A stretch of 42,189 bases of DNA from a virus. A program made the position numbers and the translations under genes. The DNA is taken from IMG/VR virus record IMGVR_UViG_3300042372_000664, positions 1-42,189 of that record. The stretch is one strand, 5' to 3'. This document shows positions 13,447-20,292 of the stretch, piece by piece (position 1 is the first letter of the stretch; each line of letters begins with the position of its first letter). The notes beneath the pieces are model-generated. The model ran no database searches and had not been told where the DNA came from. It worked only from the letters and a program-made list of their open reading frames with translations.

Positions 13447-13689
13447 ATGGCCGAAGGACATGTATCATCCGAGCAATTACGCTTGTTTATGGAGCGGATC
13501 GAGCGACTTGAAGAAGAAGAAAAGGGCATCCGCGATGACAAGAAGGACGTCTATAGCGAAGCAAAAAGCCAAGGATATGACACCAAAATCATGCGCGTTA
13601 TCATAAAGCTGCGCAGAATGACCAAGGACGACCGCGACGAAATGGACGCGATCCTCGACACCTACAAAACCGCTTTGGGGCTGGCGTGA
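13447..13689 (+). CDS. gapR: GapR / DUF2312 nucleoid-associated protein
   Basis: 80 aa, the usual length. EQLRLFMERIERLEEEEKGI...DDKKDVYSEAKSQGYDTKIMRVIIKLRRM...DEMDAILDTYKTALG follows the DUF2312 pattern throughout. Host GapR proteins of alphaproteobacteria bind overtwisted AT-rich DNA ahead of replication and transcription forks, with long coiled-coil helices forming a clamp. A phage copy next to the integrase may aid phage DNA replication, organise the prophage or compete with host GapR. AAGAAGG precedes the ATG. Confidence 0.9.
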   Translation: MAEGHVSSEQLRLFMERIERLEEEEKGIRDDKKDVYSEAKSQGYDTKIMRVIIKLRRMTKDDRDEMDAILDTYKTALGLA

Positions 13690-13701
13690 TTTGACAATGC
13701 T

Positions 13702-13724
13702 GGGCGAAAGTAGCACTTTCGCCC
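13702..13724. other. Perfect 10-bp hairpin between gapR and the HTH gene
   Basis: GGGCGAAAGT-AGC-ACTTTCGCCC. No T run follows, so a terminator is doubtful. It may be a protein-binding site or a transcript-stabilising or attenuating hairpin ahead of the integrase pair. Confidence 0.55.
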
Positions 13725-13746
13725 ACCCCACCGGAAAGGAGTCCGA

Positions 13747-13932
13747 ATGCCCGTTCTACCCATTTACCCAGAATTTCCGATCATCCGCGCTTATATCTCG
13801 CGCCTTGGCGGTCATGATGCACTGGCCCGACGCCACAATATTGACAAACGTACCGCCCAACGCATTTTAAGCGGCAAGATGGTGCCCGGCAAAAGCTTGC
13901 TGGCTGAATTACTGGAATCGGCCCGTGCCTAA
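13747..13932 (+). CDS. Small HTH protein, excisionase/regulator candidate, 61 aa
   Basis: AAAGGAGT precedes the ATG. Residues ~16-50 (AYISRLGGHDALARRHNIDKRTAQRILSGKMVPGKSLLAELL) look like a compact helix-turn-helix of the Cro or YdaS type. It overlaps the integrase start by eight bases, the position often held by a recombination directionality factor or a repressor of int. Confidence 0.6.
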   Translation: MPVLPIYPEFPIIRAYISRLGGHDALARRHNIDKRTAQRILSGKMVPGKSLLAELLESARA

Positions 13933-15196
13933 GCTACGCCGCACCCCTCGCTATTTTCAGCCTGTCCCGCGCGCCAAAGGCCGCGTCACCTACAAATGGG
14001 AACCATCGGCCACATTGCGCCGCATGGGCTGGGCAACCGTCATGCTGGGTGACAATTACGTCGCCGCCATTGCCAAGGCAGAGGCGCTGAATGCCGAACT
14101 CGACGCATGGCGCGTGGGTGCATCTGGCCATGAAGCCGAAGCAAAGCCGATTGCCCCTGCCAACCGATTCCACGCCCGCTGGTCCGACCTTGACCGCGCC
14201 TATCGCGCCGATGAAAAAAACGGCTTGCTGGCGCGCAAACCCAAAACGCAAAAGGAATATGACAGCCGGTTGAAATGGCTCTCCAAATGGGCGGAAAATG
14301 GCAACACGCGGCTATCCGATATCACCCGCGAAGTGGCCGAGGATTTGCGCGACAGCCTTGTCGACCATAGCAGCGCCTATAAGGCAGCGGCGATCATGCG
14401 CGTATTTTCACTGCTAATGGGCTATGCCGAAAAAAAGGCGAAGATGCTCCGTCGTGGATCTGACCCGTCAAAAGAGCTCGTCGTCCCTACACCGCCGCGC
14501 CGTAGGAAAAGCGTCGCGTTAGAAATCGTCGAATTTTTGGCCGCGACCGCGCGCAATCATGATTTGGAACGCGTGGCATTGGCCCTTGAACTAGGATTTT
14601 ATACGTTGCAACGGCCCGGTGACCTGCGCACCGCGACCGCGATGCACTGGCGCCGCATGAATGATCTGGATGCCAGCGACCGCGCGGCCCTGTGCGGCCC
14701 TGACGGCCTTGTCTATGGCCTCCGCTTTCAACAGGCAAAGACAGGCGCATGGATCGGCAACGCCGTGCACCATGACTTACGGCTAAAGGTCGAGGCGCGG
14801 CTTGCCGCAATGCACAATGCCGACGCCGCTTATATTTTGTTCCACGATGGCGCAGGCCAGGGAGCGGGCAAATTATGGCACGAACGCGAATTTAACCGCG
14901 ACTTCCGCAATGTCGTCAATTTCGCGATCGAGGCCGCGCGCGCATCCGGCGACAACTGGCTGACTGACGAATTGACTGGCTTGCAATTCCGCGACATTCG
15001 CCGCTCCGGCATGGGCTGGCACAAAGACATGGGCGCAAGCAAAGAACAAATCGCATCGCGCAGCGGCCATAATATCAGCGAGGTCGAAGATATTTTGAAA
15101 ACCTACATGCCCGCCAACGAACGCGGCAGCGCCGCCGCCTTCGCCCGCGCGATCATCGCCAGCCAAGACCGCAAGCAAGAAAGGAACGAAGCGTGA
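13925..15196 (+). CDS. int: Tyrosine-type site-specific integrase
   Basis: 423 aa from a GTG start that overlaps the HTH gene. An N-terminal arm-binding region and a core-binding domain (residues ~85-190) precede the catalytic domain. The catalytic residues visible are R230 (QRPGD), K272 (FQQAKTG), R359 (FRDIRR), H382 (SGHN) and Y394 (LKTY). The usual histidine of the HxxR box is an arginine (RDIR), as in a known subgroup of phage integrases. It would integrate the phage at attB. The candidate attP is 1 kb downstream (16203-16407). Confidence 0.9.
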   Translation: MPKLRRTPRYFQPVPRAKGRVTYKWEPSATLRRMGWATVMLGDNYVAAIAKAEALNAELDAWRVGASGHEAEAKPIAPANRFHARWSDLDRAYRADEKNGLLARKPKTQKEYDSRLKWLSKWAENGNTRLSDITREVAEDLRDSLVDHSSAYKAAAIMRVFSLLMGYAEKKAKMLRRGSDPSKELVVPTPPRRRKSVALEIVEFLAATARNHDLERVALALELGFYTLQRPGDLRTATAMHWRRMNDLDASDRAALCGPDGLVYGLRFQQAKTGAWIGNAVHHDLRLKVEARLAAMHNADAAYILFHDGAGQGAGKLWHEREFNRDFRNVVNFAIEAARASGDNWLTDELTGLQFRDIRRSGMGWHKDMGASKEQIASRSGHNISEVEDILKTYMPANERGSAAAFARAIIASQDRKQERNEA

Positions 15197-15588
15197 GCAA
15201 TAATAACCCACGGAAATTTCCGCCAAAGCCTGTGTTTCCTGATTTGGCAGACCATCTAAGGGCATCGCCCGACTTGGTTGCTAATGCCATTGAACATGGC
15301 ACGATGGCCATCGGCTTCGACCGCATCAAAGAAATCCGCCGCGAACTTTTGCGCCAGGGCGCGCACATTGAGGCGCTTCATCTTGGCTCTAGGGCTGAGA
15401 AAAAATTAAATGATGAGTGGGCCGATATAACGGGCACACACGAACCGTTACCACCTATTGAAAAATTTATGGGAATACCGCTCGAAACACCACCAGAACG
15501 TGGACAACCGACCCCCGATTATTGTGCATTCAGTTGGAAACGCGAGGCGCGCAGTCCCGCGATTTTATTTGAGGTAATCCAACCATAA
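15193..15588 (+). CDS. Unknown protein, 131 aa
   Basis: A GTG start overlaps the integrase stop (GTGA). The sequence has a helical middle (DRIKEIRRELLRQGAHIEALHLGSRAEKKL) and a Pro-rich C-terminus. It is more AT-rich than the integrase, suggesting recent acquisition (a lysogenic conversion or exclusion candidate). No family recognised. Confidence 0.6.
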   Translation: MSNNNPRKFPPKPVFPDLADHLRASPDLVANAIEHGTMAIGFDRIKEIRRELLRQGAHIEALHLGSRAEKKLNDEWADITGTHEPLPPIEKFMGIPLETPPERGQPTPDYCAFSWKREARSPAILFEVIQP

Positions 15589-15612
15589 ATTTGCCACGGA
15601 GTATGCCGTAAA

Positions 15613-15819
15613 ATGACTTTACGAGACGAATTTTGGTTACAGCGATTTTTGCTGTCTGCCGAGCGGCATGGTCGCATTTTGCTATCACCGCATATGTATC
15701 GGCAAGTGCGACATCATCCGCATTTTCGGTTTTTTATGCACCGTTTTGCACGGCACAGTATCGATACTCACGGCCTCGTGACTTTGCCGCGTTTCGAGCC
15801 GCAAACTGGCCTGATGTGA
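15613..15819 (+). CDS. Unknown basic protein, 68 aa
   Basis: GGAG precedes the ATG. Basic and aromatic-rich (RFLLSAERHGRILLSPHMYRQVRHHPHFRFFMHRFARH). Ends in an overlap with a possible 25-codon ORF. Unknown. Confidence 0.5.
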   Translation: MTLRDEFWLQRFLLSAERHGRILLSPHMYRQVRHHPHFRFFMHRFARHSIDTHGLVTLPRFEPQTGLM

Positions 15820-15893
15820 ACGAGGAAAGATGGAAATTACTTGCCGATTTGCTTGAGCGGGATAGCGAGTATTGGATTTATTTCTCTTTTTAA
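15816..15893 (+). CDS. Possible 25-aa peptide
   Basis: A GTG overlapping the previous stop (GTGA) opens a 25-codon frame, MNEERWKLLADLLERDSEYW..., that looks amphipathic and coding. Only the overlap pattern and composition support it. Confidence 0.35.
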   Translation: MNEERWKLLADLLERDSEYWIYFSF

Positions 15894-15907
15894 TAAAGGA
15901 ATGAAGC

Positions 15908-16201
15908 GTGAGCACCTTAGCCGAAACGTTCGACAAATATTTGCCTTATCCGGTTTATGAATTCCGTGGTGGCCCTGTTGATGGGCAAAAACTCAAAGTT
16001 GATTTGATTGATCTAGGCGAAGAAAAAGGATTAATCGCCCCTGACTTCTGGCATGTGAGCGCGCCGGATTTGTCGCTACGGGTATTGGAGTGGGCGCATG
16101 ATCCATTTGTCATGAACCGCAAAGTTTTCACCGCGACATATCGCTTCGTCCGAACGATAGGATATCGCAATGTTGGCTATTACAAATTCGTTGATAATTA
16201 A
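15908..16201 (+). CDS. Unknown protein, 97 aa
   Basis: GTG start with AAAGGAA upstream. The beta-rich sequence (YPVYEFRGGPVDGQKLKVDLIDL ... FTATYRFVRTIGYRNVGYYKFV) is typical of short phage or prophage proteins that repeat aromatic strands. Last gene of the plus-strand operon. The inverted repeat at 16204 follows it. Confidence 0.6.
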   Translation: MSTLAETFDKYLPYPVYEFRGGPVDGQKLKVDLIDLGEEKGLIAPDFWHVSAPDLSLRVLEWAHDPFVMNRKVFTATYRFVRTIGYRNVGYYKFVDN

Positions 16202-16202
16202 C

Positions 16203-16246
16203 CCGGAGTCTGTCCGACAGACTCCGAATGAGTCTGTCTGATTTCC
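16203..16246. repeat. GTCTGTC inverted repeat plus direct repeat (left arm of attP candidate)
   Basis: CGGAGTCTGTC-C-GACAGACTCCG (16204-16226) is a perfect inverted repeat directly after the stop of the last plus-strand gene. AGTCTGTCTG-ATTTCC follows at 16231. The same motif recurs at 16392 and at 180-207. It could be a terminator hairpin without a T tract, but the shared motif argues for a protein-binding site. Confidence 0.6.
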
Positions 16247-16296
16247 ATTTTGCGCACTTGACCCACGCATTTCTGCGGGTTACAGGCCGCACTTCT

Positions 16297-16330
16297 TCCC
16301 CGGTCGTCTAACGGTAAGACTGCCGCCACC
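16297..16330 (+). other. tRNA 5'-half-like sequence, candidate attP core
   Basis: TCCCCGG-TC-GTCT-AACGGTA-AGAC-T has the acceptor 5' strand, linker and complete D arm of a tRNA. The following bases do not continue as an anticodon arm. It lies between two AGTCTGTCTG direct repeats (16231 and 16392) downstream of the integrase. A tRNA fragment between arm-type repeats is what an attP looks like, though a 5' half is less usual than a 3' half. Confidence 0.45.
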
Positions 16331-16391
16331 TTCTATATTTCAATTACTTAGGTTGCAAAACTTGTCGCCATTTGCGCTTGTTTGCTGGCAA

Positions 16392-16407
16392 AGTCTGTCT
16401 GGTTTCG
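16392..16407. repeat. AGTCTGTCTGGTTTCG motif (right arm of attP candidate)
   Basis: Direct repeat of 16231-16246, with 15 bp identical to the complement of 174-188. Confidence 0.6.
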
Positions 16408-16541
16408 CCATGCAAAACGGCGACGCATTGCTACGTCGCCGCTCGGTTGACCACAGAATTTGTGTCCTGAGTCTAAAGGGGTGTTAGGTTGTGGATTTCA
16501 CAATAGGGCCAAGCCTTTCATTTTAGGCGCTGTAAGGGGCC

Positions 16542-16576
16542 GCAGCGCGCTTCGGCCACTTACGGTCCCGCGCTGC
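16542..16576. other. Hairpin downstream of the late operon
   Basis: GCAGCGCG and CGCGCTGC pair over an 8-bp stem immediately after the o-spanin stop. A second inverted repeat, CAATAGGGC (16501-16509) with GCCCTATTG (16575-16583), encloses it. No T run is seen. It is probably the RNA end structure of the leftward late transcript. Confidence 0.4.
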
Positions 16577-16577
16577 C

Positions 16578-16862
16578 CTATTGGGGCTGCACGGCCCCGC
16601 AAATCGCGTTGTGGCGGGCATTATGCGCCTGTATTTCGGCCACCGTCATGTCGCTGTCCGCTTTATTACCTAAATCGATTTGTTGATCGGCGGGCAATGC
16701 GCGCTGCGCTGGCGTCAATTGCGCATAGCTAATCCTGCTATACGCCGCGCAACTCACGTCGCTAACAGTTTTCGGGGGTTCTGGAGTCGCGCACGCAATC
16801 GGTATGGCGCACAACAGGATCGCGCCGAACCTCAGCAGCAGCTTCATTGGCATATTTGACAT
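16578..16862 (-). CDS. o-spanin candidate (Rz1-like lipoprotein)
   Basis: 94 aa with an N-terminal signal (MSNMPMKLLLRFGAILLCAIPIAC). IPIAC fits a lipobox with the lipidated Cys at residue 24. The mature part is polar, with C-terminal helices (TVAEIQAHNARHNAIC). The start is at 16862, after GAGGAAGGA. Its first 101 bp overlap the i-spanin gene in another frame, the classic arrangement of overlapping spanins. It would sit in the outer membrane and, with the inner-membrane partner, fuse the membranes at lysis. Confidence 0.7.
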   Translation of the reverse strand: MSNMPMKLLLRFGAILLCAIPIACATPEPPKTVSDVSCAAYSRISYAQLTPAQRALPADQQIDLGNKADSDMTVAEIQAHNARHNAICGAVQPQ

Positions 16863-17046
16863 TTGACATTCCTTCCTCTGCAACAATGGCGCGCACATTG
16901 GCCGCGCCGGTTTTTTCGGCCGACTGAAAAGCGACATCAATGAAATGGTTGATCGTGGCGACCGCGATGCCGACCAAAGCCAGGGCCGTCAAAACGACGC
17001 CTAGCTTCGCCAACATATTCAACCCTTTGAACCATGCAATTATCAT
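16762..17046 (-). CDS. i-spanin candidate (Rz-like), 94 aa
   Basis: One N-terminal transmembrane segment (LAKLGVVLTALALVGIAVATI, residues ~12-32), then a short charged periplasmic helix (AEKTGAANVRAIVAEEG). Overlaps the next lipoprotein gene in a different frame and the previous gene with ATGA. Short for an Rz, but gene order and topology fit. Confidence 0.65.
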   Translation of the reverse strand: MIIAWFKGLNMLAKLGVVLTALALVGIAVATINHFIDVAFQSAEKTGAANVRAIVAEEGMSNVKYANEAAAEVRRDPVVRHTDCVRDSRTPENC

Positions 17047-17285
17047 GACACGGGCGTGATGCCATAAGCTTCAAGAATTTTTTCCTTAAAAAACGCGTCC
17101 GTCGCATTGGCGGGACCGTCGATAAAGATATTCCCGCTACGCGTTCCGTTTTCATCAATGGCGGTATGCCGTACCGCCCATGTGCCGGGCGCGTCTTGCG
17201 CCAACTCTTGTTCAAATATTTCTGCGCCGTCTTCAATGACGGGCGGGACGGCTTCAAATTGCTTTCTTTCGATTATAATTTCCAT
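17043..17285 (-). CDS. Unknown protein, 80 aa
   Basis: MEIIIERKQFEAVPPVIEDGAEIFEQELAQDAPG... is acidic and beta-rich, with AAGGAT before the start. It sits between a structural protein and the spanins. No family recognised. Confidence 0.65.
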   Translation of the reverse strand: MEIIIERKQFEAVPPVIEDGAEIFEQELAQDAPGTWAVRHTAIDENGTRSGNIFIDGPANATDAFFKEKILEAYGITPVS

Positions 17286-17295
17286 GTTGTTATCC

Positions 17296-18651
17296 TTAGT
17301 TAAAAGCTGCGTGGCCTTGGGCCGTGAAGCGGACGCTACCAGCGGCAGACAATGCCACGTTCAATGCGGTATTTGCCGTCGCAATAAGTCGGTCCAATTC
17401 GAATACCTCATCAACCGACTGACCTACCGCCAGCGGAACACGATAGCGTTCGGTCGCACCATCCAGAATGATGAAATCAAGAGCAATTCCTGTGTTCGTC
17501 ATTCTGCATTTTGTCAGATTGTTTTTTAAGTTGGCCCCTGCTGCCAACACCGCAGCAATAGGTGTCGCGCTTGTGATATTCAAATTCGCATTCCACATTT
17601 GCTCGGGCAAGCCACCTTGCTTCGTAAGCAATTGGCCCGCGGTCGTCATGGTATGATCAACGCCGTCACCTGCAACAAAAGTTGTTGGCGGCGATGTGCG
17701 CGCGCGGCCACCAGCGCGCACCGCGTTTCCAGACACCGCAGCATCTTCGGCGCTTGCGCCTGCAACATTTGCCGTGACCGTTGGCGTTCCAACAATAGTT
17801 GCACCAATCGAACCTGCGCCGCTGACATTACCATTTCCACCAACAATTTCTGCGGCCAAGGGTGCCCAGCTTTGAAGGCGGATAAAGTGCAGCCTATAAT
17901 CGGTAGCCGACGCAGGGGCCGTGCTTAAATTATGTGCGCGTATCTGAAGGCGATAAAATGCCCTTGGGGCCGGCGCGCTTTGCGTTACGCGGCGCGGGGT
18001 CGTTGCCACAGAGGTAGAATCGATTGCGCTCGAGTTTAACTGCACATAATCGCCACCAACCAACATCTCGAGCATATTTGCCGGTGTAAAGTTTGGCGAC
18101 GTGCCACCCGCTAATGTAGTTGTGATCGTTGACGCCGCAGGCACAAATTCCGGCGCACCGCCGCCACGCACAACAACCAGTGCGCTTGTCGCTGACGTGC
18201 CATCAAATTTGATCGCCGCGTAATCAGGCGACGTGCCCGCGTTTGTCTGGTTGGCCGCGCTTGTGATAGGAACACCCGCCGCATCGCACTCAATAAATTC
18301 GACAAAGAACTCGCTGTTGGCAATGCGTTGCGATGCCGTAACGCTACAGCTTGACCTCATGGGAAGTTGAAACACGTCACGGCTGCGGATAATCGTTTCG
18401 CTGTCTACATCAACGCCAGAGTTGATATTCAGATAGCTTGTCGTGCCGCCGGGAAAGCTGATCGCCATGCCGGGGCCAGTGGCAATCAGTTCCCATTTAT
18501 CGGGGTCCAACGCCGCGCCGGCAAAATCATCGCGAAATTGAATTTTTATATTCTCGGAAATGTGGTGGGGCGTATGCACATCGCCATTTGCGGTCGTGCG
18601 CATATATAGCGGGGAGCGGTGGTCATCGTGCGTAAGGATATTGTCGAGCAT
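17296..18651 (-). CDS. Virion surface/receptor-binding protein candidate
   Basis: 451 aa, using the ATG at 18651 (MLDNILTHDD) with GAAAGG upstream. The N-terminal ~200 residues (FRDDFAGAALDPDKWELIATGPG...SEFFVEFIEC) resemble a concanavalin/LamG-like carbohydrate-binding sandwich. The middle is a Gly/Ala/Thr/Val-rich low-complexity stretch (GNGNVSGAGSIGATIVGTPTVTANVAG). The C-terminus is beta-rich. It lies in the tail-lysis part of the late operon. A tail-associated adhesin or decoration protein is inferred. Confidence 0.6.
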   Translation of the reverse strand: MLDNILTHDDHRSPLYMRTTANGDVHTPHHISENIKIQFRDDFAGAALDPDKWELIATGPGMAISFPGGTTSYLNINSGVDVDSETIIRSRDVFQLPMRSSCSVTASQRIANSEFFVEFIECDAAGVPITSAANQTNAGTSPDYAAIKFDGTSATSALVVVRGGGAPEFVPAASTITTTLAGGTSPNFTPANMLEMLVGGDYVQLNSSAIDSTSVATTPRRVTQSAPAPRAFYRLQIRAHNLSTAPASATDYRLHFIRLQSWAPLAAEIVGGNGNVSGAGSIGATIVGTPTVTANVAGASAEDAAVSGNAVRAGGRARTSPPTTFVAGDGVDHTMTTAGQLLTKQGGLPEQMWNANLNITSATPIAAVLAAGANLKNNLTKCRMTNTGIALDFIILDGATERYRVPLAVGQSVDEVFELDRLIATANTALNVALSAAGSVRFTAQGHAAFN

Positions 18652-18721
18652 GAATAGGCCTTTCAAAAAAGTAGCGGCACAAGACCGGTGTTAAAGGGAA
18701 TGTTTTTATCACGGCGCGGCA

Positions 18722-18931
18722 TCATGGAATGTCCGCCGCATCAAGACGCGCGATCAACGCGTCAATTTGTTCTTGCTTGGCATTCAACCCATCGTTCAAC
18801 CCGCCGCTGGCAGCCGAAAGCGATTCCTCGGCGGTTGCCGCATTGCTGGCCGCAAGCATTTGGCGCGCATGTCCGGCTTGCTGAATGGCCGCAATCTGTT
18901 CGGGGCGAAGGGCGGGGGGTTGGCTGGCCAT
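18722..18931 (-). CDS. Unknown small helical protein, 69 aa
   Basis: MASQPPALRPEQIAAIQQAGHARQMLAASNAATAEESLSAASGGLNDGLNAKQEQIDALIARLD: almost entirely helical, Ala/Gln-rich, ending in a heptad-like stretch. Start overlaps the holin candidate stop (TGATG). Possibly a lysis regulator or small virion protein. Confidence 0.6.
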   Translation of the reverse strand: MASQPPALRPEQIAAIQQAGHARQMLAASNAATAEESLSAASGGLNDGLNAKQEQIDALIARLDAADIP

Positions 18932-19242
18932 CAACTTTCCCCTTGCTCGGCGGCAAGGCGGCGTTTCTCCGCCTCTGCATCCTGTTCAACTTCACTGGCT
19001 TTGCCGCTGGCCACATTGTCCGTCATGTTGGAAATGACCGCGTTTTTGTCTTGGCTCGATTTTGATGTGCCGAAATAAAAAACAAGCGCCGTCGTCACCA
19101 TGCCGGACAACTGCCCCAGCATATAAATTATCATGTCGCGATTGGTTTCGGGAACCTGCCATTTGAAAAGCGCCGCCAGCGCGAGCTGAAACGACAGCAA
19201 CAGCACAATGGCCAATGTTGCGCGCATCAATTCGGTTTTCAT
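18931..19242 (-). CDS. Holin candidate, two TM segments, 103 aa
   Basis: Two hydrophobic helices (ATLAIVLLLSFQLALAALF, residues ~8-26; MIIYMLGQLSGMVTTALVFYFG, ~37-58), separated by a short polar loop and followed by a charged C-terminus. This is the class II holin topology. It is next to the endolysin gene, with ATGA overlap. Not assigned to a named holin family. Confidence 0.65.
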   Translation of the reverse strand: MKTELMRATLAIVLLLSFQLALAALFKWQVPETNRDMIIYMLGQLSGMVTTALVFYFGTSKSSQDKNAVISNMTDNVASGKASEVEQDAEAEKRRLAAEQGES

Positions 19243-19877
19243 GCCTCACTCACCCCTGTTGTGCCGCGCGGCATGACCGGCAGCTTGATGTTCAACAACG
19301 GGTGCGACGACGGCCAACGGATTGCCGTCACTTCACTGACAAGTATGTCGATGATCGACACCATATTGCCCTGATTTCCGCCCAGGCACTTATAATATGC
19401 GCCATCTTTGGTGATGCCGACGATCAGGAACACATGATTGCCGCCGACGCGCTTTTTGACACCCACGGCACCGACTTGCGGCGGGCATGCCTTGCCCCAT
19501 GTTGCCCAGCTAATAGCGCGCGGCGCGTCTTTTGGTGGCACTATGCCGCACTTGACCATGCAATAGGCAATGAACCCGCCACACCACGGCGTTTCATCAT
19601 CTTTGAACCATGACGCCTTTGCCGCTGCCCAATATTCAAGGATTTTGGGATTATGCTTTGGCCCCGGAATTTCTTTCAGGCCCAATTGCGACCGCGCAAT
19701 GTTCACCCATGGCACATCGCTAACGTGCGGCACGCTCGCCGTTTGCGGCTTCAACGTGCCATCTGGCTTTAATCCGGCTTCCAGCGCCGCCATAATATCA
19801 TTGTACAGGTCGGCAGGAATTGACCCGCGACGCACGCGCAACGCCTTGACGAACGCGCCGTGGTTGAATGCGTTCAT
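19239..19877 (-). CDS. Endolysin, NlpC/P60-like (TIGR02594 type) peptidase
   Basis: 212 aa. PWVNIARSQLGLKEIPGPKHNPKILEYW begins the catalytic domain at about residue 56. The catalytic Cys is C99 (PWCGGFIAY), the His H148 (NHVFLIVG), and the polar third residue is probably N168 (GGNQGN). The family cleaves peptidoglycan peptides. There is no signal peptide, so release needs the holin encoded just downstream. The N-terminal ~50 residues could be a small binding or packing segment. Confidence 0.8.
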   Translation of the reverse strand: MNAFNHGAFVKALRVRRGSIPADLYNDIMAALEAGLKPDGTLKPQTASVPHVSDVPWVNIARSQLGLKEIPGPKHNPKILEYWAAAKASWFKDDETPWCGGFIAYCMVKCGIVPPKDAPRAISWATWGKACPPQVGAVGVKKRVGGNHVFLIVGITKDGAYYKCLGGNQGNMVSIIDILVSEVTAIRWPSSHPLLNIKLPVMPRGTTGVSEA

Positions 19878-20236
19878 TGCACTGTCTCCTGTGAGGCTCG
19901 GCGGCGGCGGCGTGGCACGGGCTGGCGCTTGCCGTCGATCTGGTCGAGCAATTCAAGCCAGCTTTGCGGGATCGGCTCTTCAAGGCTCCATGTCGCGCGC
20001 AATGTGCGCGCAAGCGGCGCAACCGAAGGGTTTTTGGGCGGCACGCCATTGGTGCACAACTCAAAACATATTTCTGTCGTCAGACGCATCCGCTCTTGGT
20101 CACGACCGCGATGCTGCTTGCAGTCATTAACGTCACGTTGCAGCGTTTCAAATTTCCGCCAAAGGAAAGCGACGCCAGCGCCAACCGGCGTAAGCGCGCC
20201 GACTGCGGCGGATATGATCATGCCAAGGTCGCTCAT
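19874..20236 (-). CDS. Membrane-anchored lysis/tail-region protein, 120 aa
   Basis: MSDLGMIISAAVGALTPVGAGVAFLWRK has a likely N-terminal transmembrane helix, then a polar helix (FETLQRDVNDCKQHRGRDQERMRL) and a basic RRRRRAS tail. It overlaps the endolysin start with ATGA. It could be a holin or antiholin partner or i-spanin-like; unclear. Confidence 0.55.
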   Translation of the reverse strand: MSDLGMIISAAVGALTPVGAGVAFLWRKFETLQRDVNDCKQHRGRDQERMRLTTEICFELCTNGVPPKNPSVAPLARTLRATWSLEEPIPQSWLELLDQIDGKRQPVPRRRRRASQETVQ

Positions 20237-20292
20237 TGGCAGCACCGGTGCAAAAGCGTTTCAATCCGCATGAGGCGCTCCCCTTGCGTCAT
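20233..20292 (-). CDS. Possible 19-aa coupling peptide
   Basis: A frame reading MTQGERLMRIETLLHRCCQ overlaps the tailspike stop (ATGA) and the next start (ATGA). The next gene has no Shine-Dalgarno of its own, so translation of this mini-ORF would supply ribosomes. Supported only by the double overlap. Confidence 0.4.
   Translation of the reverse strand: MTQGERLMRIETLLHRCCQ

Noticed and set aside
13925-15196. Missing histidine of the HxxR box in the integrase
   Set aside because: RxxR in this box is known in a subgroup of phage integrases. All other catalytic residues are present, so inactivity is not implied.
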